NCBI GenBank assembly: GCA_020216965.1
Contig: JAIWOJ010000063.1
Span: 1-8,600, forward strand
DNA: 8,600 nucleotides
DNA from: Prosthecobacter sp.
GTDB lineage: Bacteria > Verrucomicrobiota > Verrucomicrobiia > Verrucomicrobiales > Verrucomicrobiaceae
Direction: 5' to 3'
The notes under the pieces were generated by a model. It was not told the origin of the DNA. It ran no database searches and saw only the letters and a list, made by a program, of their open reading frames with translations. A program made the position numbers and the translations under genes. Below are positions 6,086-8,600 of the stretch, in pieces; positions within the stretch are counted from its first letter, which is position 1; every line of letters begins with the position of its first letter.

Positions 6086-6133
6086 ACCTGGCTGCTGCTT
6101 TTTTCCTGCGAACAAACGCATTCTGCTCCTGAG

Positions 6134-6170
6134 AAGAGCGGTATCCGGGTTTAGTAAAGTCACTGCTCTT
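6134..6170. repeat. Hairpin-forming inverted repeat between the ABC ATPase and the next gene
   Basis: AAGAGCGGT (6134-6142) pairs with ACTGCTCTT (6162-6170) through nine pairs including one G-U, closing a 19-base loop. It is not followed directly by T's; a five-T run lies about 14 bases later. It is therefore not a standard terminator. It could attenuate read-through from the ABC operon or structure the leader of the gene at 6194. Confidence 0.4.
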
Positions 6171-6193
6171 GACGCCGGGATCAGTTTTTCATC

Positions 6194-6676
6194 ATGCTCG
6201 CTGGCATGTGGAAAAAATGGCTCATCGCCCTCGCCCTCATCGCTCTCACGGCTGGTCTCTGGCTATGGCGTCTCTGTGCGCAGACGCCGCAGCAGCAGGT
6301 CATGGCACGCCAAAATGCCTTCCTGCTCGCCGTCGAGGAAAGGGATTGGGATCAAGTGCTGTCCATGCTCACCCCCGATTATGCGGATGACTACGGCCAT
6401 GATCGTGAGAGTGCCGTCGAGGATGCGCGGCAGGTGCTGGCTGGATTCTTTACCCTGACGATCAAGCCCCAAGTGGAAGTCCTCCAGGCCGTTCCAGACC
6501 TAGGCATGGTGAAAATGAAAATCCGCATCGAAGGCCGCGGTGCTGGGTTCTCCGAGGCCGTGATCGGCCGGGTGAACAGCCTGGAAGAGCCTTGGTTTTT
6601 TCATTGGCACAAACGTGGCCGCTGGCCGTGGTCCTGGCAGATCGTGCAGATCCACAACGATGGCCTGCGGCTCTAG
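6194..6676 (+). CDS. Small membrane-anchored or secreted protein of unknown function, possibly NTF2-like
   Basis: A 160-residue protein that I cannot assign with certainty. Residues 5-28 (MWKKWLIALALIALTAGLWL and on) form a signal-anchor or uncleaved signal peptide with a positively charged start. No clear signal-peptidase site or lipobox is visible, although a Cys follows at residue 28. The rest is a single small soluble domain. A helix RQNAFLLAVEERDWDQVLSM (39-58) is followed by LTPDY, a region of beta strands (TLTIKPQVEVL, MVKMKIRIEG) and an aromatic end, WFFHWHKRGRWPWSWQIVQI (135-154). A helix with RDW followed by paired strands and a final WQI strand resembles SnoaL/NTF2-like domains, but this is only a fold-level impression. 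The ATG at 6206 (residue 5) is an alternative start; neither has a Shine-Dalgarno motif. The gene lies 108 bases after the ABC ATPase on the same strand and converges on rho. Confidence 0.68.
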   Translation: MLAGMWKKWLIALALIALTAGLWLWRLCAQTPQQQVMARQNAFLLAVEERDWDQVLSMLTPDYADDYGHDRESAVEDARQVLAGFFTLTIKPQVEVLQAVPDLGMVKMKIRIEGRGAGFSEAVIGRVNSLEEPWFFHWHKRGRWPWSWQIVQIHNDGLRL

Positions 6677-6682
6677 CCGTCC

Positions 6683-6717
6683 GTGCCTGGGCTTCGTTTA
6701 TCCCAAAGACCAGGCAC
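6683..6717. repeat. Inverted repeat between the convergent small gene and rho
   Basis: GTGCCTGG (6683-6690) and CCAGGCAC (6710-6717) form a perfect 8-bp stem with a 19-base loop. It lies in the 49-base gap between the stop codons of two convergent genes. Neither strand has a T-run after it, so it is not a standard intrinsic terminator. It may protect 3' ends of either transcript or slow polymerase ahead of factor-dependent termination. Confidence 0.5.
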
Positions 6718-6725
6718 AAGGTTCC

Positions 6726-8573
6726 TCATCCCGCCTTCCCAGGCAGGTCCACAAGCATCTGCGCATTGCTCGGGTAGCGCTCGCAGAGCGTGATGACACG
6801 CTGGATGGCATCGATCGGCTTTCCGCCGGCCAGCCCTCGGCGCAGCATGTGGATTTTATCCAATTGGAAAGCAGGCAAGAGCAGCTCTTCACGCCGGGTG
6901 CCTGATTTGAAGATGTTCACTGCCGGGTAGTAATACTGCTCAGCCAGCTTCCGATCCAGGACCAGCTCCATATTGCCGGTGCCCTTAAATTCCAAGAAGA
7001 TCACATCATCCATGCGGCTGCCGGTCTCGATCAGAGCCGTGGCAAGGATCGTCAGGCTACCTGCACCGCGTGTATTGCGCGCTGCGGCAAAAAGCCGACG
7101 CGGAATCTCCATACCACCCACCGCCATGCCGCCGCTCATGGTCGCCCCGCCAGATTTGGCGTTGTTGAAAGCACGTGCGAGACGGGTGATGCTATCCATC
7201 AGCATAAACACATGCTCTCCAGCTTCCACGAGACGCTTCGCGCGCTCGATCGCCAGGGTAGCGATGCGGGTGTGGCTTTTGACATCTTGGTCATTGGAGC
7301 TGGCAAAGACCTCCGCATTGGCAAACACACGCTTAAATTCCGTCACCTCCTCTGGGCGCTCATCCACCAAGAGCAGGATCAAATGCATGCCCGGATGATT
7401 TTGCACCACCGCCTCAGCGATGTGCTGGAGCAGCGTCGTCTTGCCCGTGCGCGGCGGGGCCACGATCAACCCGCGCTGACCACGGCCCACGGGCGTGAAC
7501 ATATCGATCACGCGCGTGGTGATGCGCTCCTTCGTGGTTTCAAACTGGATGCGCTTGTTTGGGTTCACCGCCTTGAGCTCCTCAAACAAGGGCAAATCCC
7601 TGACGGACTCAGGAACGCGCCCATTCACCTCACGGATGCTGGTAACCACCAAGCCTCGTGGTCCTTTCTGAGCAATCCCCTGGATGTGCATGCCCTCGCG
7701 CAACCCTAACTGGCGGATGGTATCCCCATGCACAAAAGGGTCCAGCGGGTGCTGGGCAAACATGCGCTCTTTCATCCTCAGGAAACCGTGCCCCTTTGGA
7801 TTTAGCTCCAAAATACCTTCCGCAGGCTCTGGCGGGCCTAGCACCACCTCGGCAGGCATTGGCATATCATCTTCCTGCGGCTTGGCCCCGTTTGGCTGGG
7901 GCGGCCCGCCGTTGCGTCCGGGCGCAGCGGCACCGCCAGCCTGCTGTGCAAGACGGCGAGCTAATTTTTCTGCTTTGAAGCGCTCCCGGCGCTCCTTCCA
8001 GCGTTCCCAGCGCGTCTTCTTGCGTCCTGGCTCCTGGTTCGCACCGCCTTGCTCAGACGCTGCTTGGGAGTCGCCATCCTCTCCAGGGGCTTCCTCTTGC
8101 TGCACTGACTCTGGAGGAGTGCCGACATCTTCGCTAGCAGGCGGCTCTGAGTTGGTAGGCTGTTCCTCTGCGGCTGCACCGGCGGCAGCGACCACCTCAG
8201 GGATACTGGGCTGGGCGGGGGGCAGCTCAGGCGCTGCTTCCTGCTGCTCTGGAGGTGGCTCTGGGGCGGCTGCCACAGCAGTCATTTGATGCTGCATCTG
8301 CTCCAAGATGGCTGCCGCTTTCTTTTGCAGTGCGTTCATGCGCTTGCGCTTCGCGGGCGTCACCTCATCCTGCGCTGGTGGCACCGCAGGGACCTCCGGG
8401 GAAAGCTCGAACGCGGCAGCCTCCTGTGGAGCTTCCTTGGCCTTCTTGGTCGCCGTTTTTCTGGCCGCTGTTTTCTTAGCAGTGGCCTTTTTTGCCGATG
8501 CTGTCTTTTTCGCGGCAGCTTTTTTCGTGGCCTTTTTCTTGGGAGCCTCCTCGGGCTGGATGTCTTCGCTCAT
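6726..8573 (-). CDS. rho: Transcription termination factor Rho with a long disordered N-terminal extension
   Basis: Rho is a hexameric RNA-dependent ATPase that unwinds nascent RNA and ends transcription. At 615 residues it is about 200 longer than E. coli Rho (419). Residues 1-250 are an extension: a Lys/Ala tract (12-46), Pro/Glu/Ala-rich low complexity (50-180), and a strongly basic helix RWERWKERRERFKAEKLARR (188-207). The family core begins near 250 with the RNA-binding OB domain, GILELNPKGHGFLR (253-266) and DPFVHGDTIRQLGLREGM (278-295). The motor follows: Walker A APPRTGKT (372-379), LLVDERPEEVTE (401-412), LMDSITRLARAF (458-469), EFKGTGNMEL (528-537) and the arginine-finger region SGTRREELL (Arg560). 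The Q-loop region is SGGATMSGG (474-482). The ATG at 8571-8573 lacks a Shine-Dalgarno motif; only 27 upstream bases are visible, too few to judge a regulatory leader. The gene looks monocistronic at its 3' side. Confidence 0.97.
   Translation of the reverse strand: MSEDIQPEEAPKKKATKKAAAKKTASAKKATAKKTAARKTATKKAKEAPQEAAAFELSPEVPAVPPAQDEVTPAKRKRMNALQKKAAAILEQMQHQMTAVAAAPEPPPEQQEAAPELPPAQPSIPEVVAAAGAAAEEQPTNSEPPASEDVGTPPESVQQEEAPGEDGDSQAASEQGGANQEPGRKKTRWERWKERRERFKAEKLARRLAQQAGGAAAPGRNGGPPQPNGAKPQEDDMPMPAEVVLGPPEPAEGILELNPKGHGFLRMKERMFAQHPLDPFVHGDTIRQLGLREGMHIQGIAQKGPRGLVVTSIREVNGRVPESVRDLPLFEELKAVNPNKRIQFETTKERITTRVIDMFTPVGRGQRGLIVAPPRTGKTTLLQHIAEAVVQNHPGMHLILLLVDERPEEVTEFKRVFANAEVFASSNDQDVKSHTRIATLAIERAKRLVEAGEHVFMLMDSITRLARAFNNAKSGGATMSGGMAVGGMEIPRRLFAAARNTRGAGSLTILATALIETGSRMDDVIFLEFKGTGNMELVLDRKLAEQYYYPAVNIFKSGTRREELLLPAFQLDKIHMLRRGLAGGKPIDAIQRVITLCERYPSNAQMLVDLPGKAG
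8436..8540 (-). repeat. Low-complexity Lys/Ala/Thr repeat tract coding for the Rho N-terminus
   Basis: Residues 12-46 of Rho consist almost only of Lys, Ala and Thr in irregular units of the form KKAT/AAKKT/AKKAT, with one Ser and one Arg. This resembles the C-terminal tails of histone H1-like or AlgP-like bacterial proteins. The tract is plainly coding and in frame. Such repeats can change length by slippage, although the codons for Lys and Ala vary between units here, which argues for selection on protein composition. Confidence 0.8.
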
Positions 8574-8600
8574 GGATGGTCAGGGAAAAATTTAGTCGAG

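Noticed and set aside
6143..6179. Possible pseudoknot: ATCCGGG in the hairpin loop pairing with CCGGGAT after the stem
   Set aside because: Only four pairs, a mismatch and two more pairs form, too weak to claim as a structured RNA element.
8308..8595. Plus-strand open frame rich in Ala and Phe opposite the Rho N-terminus
   Set aside because: It is the antisense of the Lys/Ala tract (AAG/AAA read as Phe/Leu codons) and explains nothing on its own.

Overview
The window carries ordinary bacterial chromosomal genes at fairly high GC. It most resembles a member of the Verrucomicrobiota (Prosthecobacter-like). That placement is inference from three things: a Rho factor with a very long Lys/Ala- and Pro/Glu-rich N-terminal extension, a near absence of Shine-Dalgarno sequences, and the general style of the proteins. 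No rRNA, tRNA, CRISPR array, insertion sequence or phage gene was seen.

Layout from left to right. The left edge (1-189, minus) holds the first 63 codons of an ExbB/TolQ/MotA-type proton-channel subunit. Divergent from it is a plus-strand cluster: a small receiver-like protein that has lost its phosphoacceptor Asp (341-772), trpF (794-1453) and a minimal FMN nitroreductase (1459-2073), separated by 21 and 5 bases. A 286-base gap follows. Its AT-rich right half contains the best promoter in the window (TTGCCA-N16-TATAAT) and a palindrome just downstream. These precede a single gene (2360-3103) for a ParA/MinD/TraL-like P-loop NTPase with an atypical Walker A motif.

That gene converges on an MFS anion:cation symporter-type transporter (3177-4472, minus). 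Two hairpin terminators lie between them in crossed order, and the plus-strand one is built from the last codons of the transporter gene. Divergent from the transporter is a polar amino-acid ABC importer pair: a permease (4564-5358) and an ATPase (5348-6085). They overlap by 11 bases, with the only perfect AGGAGG of the window placed for translational coupling. No substrate-binding protein gene is present here. A short membrane-anchored protein of unknown function (6194-6676) follows, flanked by two hairpins. It converges on rho (6726-8573, minus), which fills the right end.

The genes do not form one pathway. The window is a set of housekeeping and transport units in alternating orientation. 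The parts most worth a second look are the degenerate receiver, the P-loop NTPase with its promoter and palindrome, the interlocked terminators, and the disordered extension and altered Q-loop of Rho. I see no convincing defence, mobile or other new multi-gene system.
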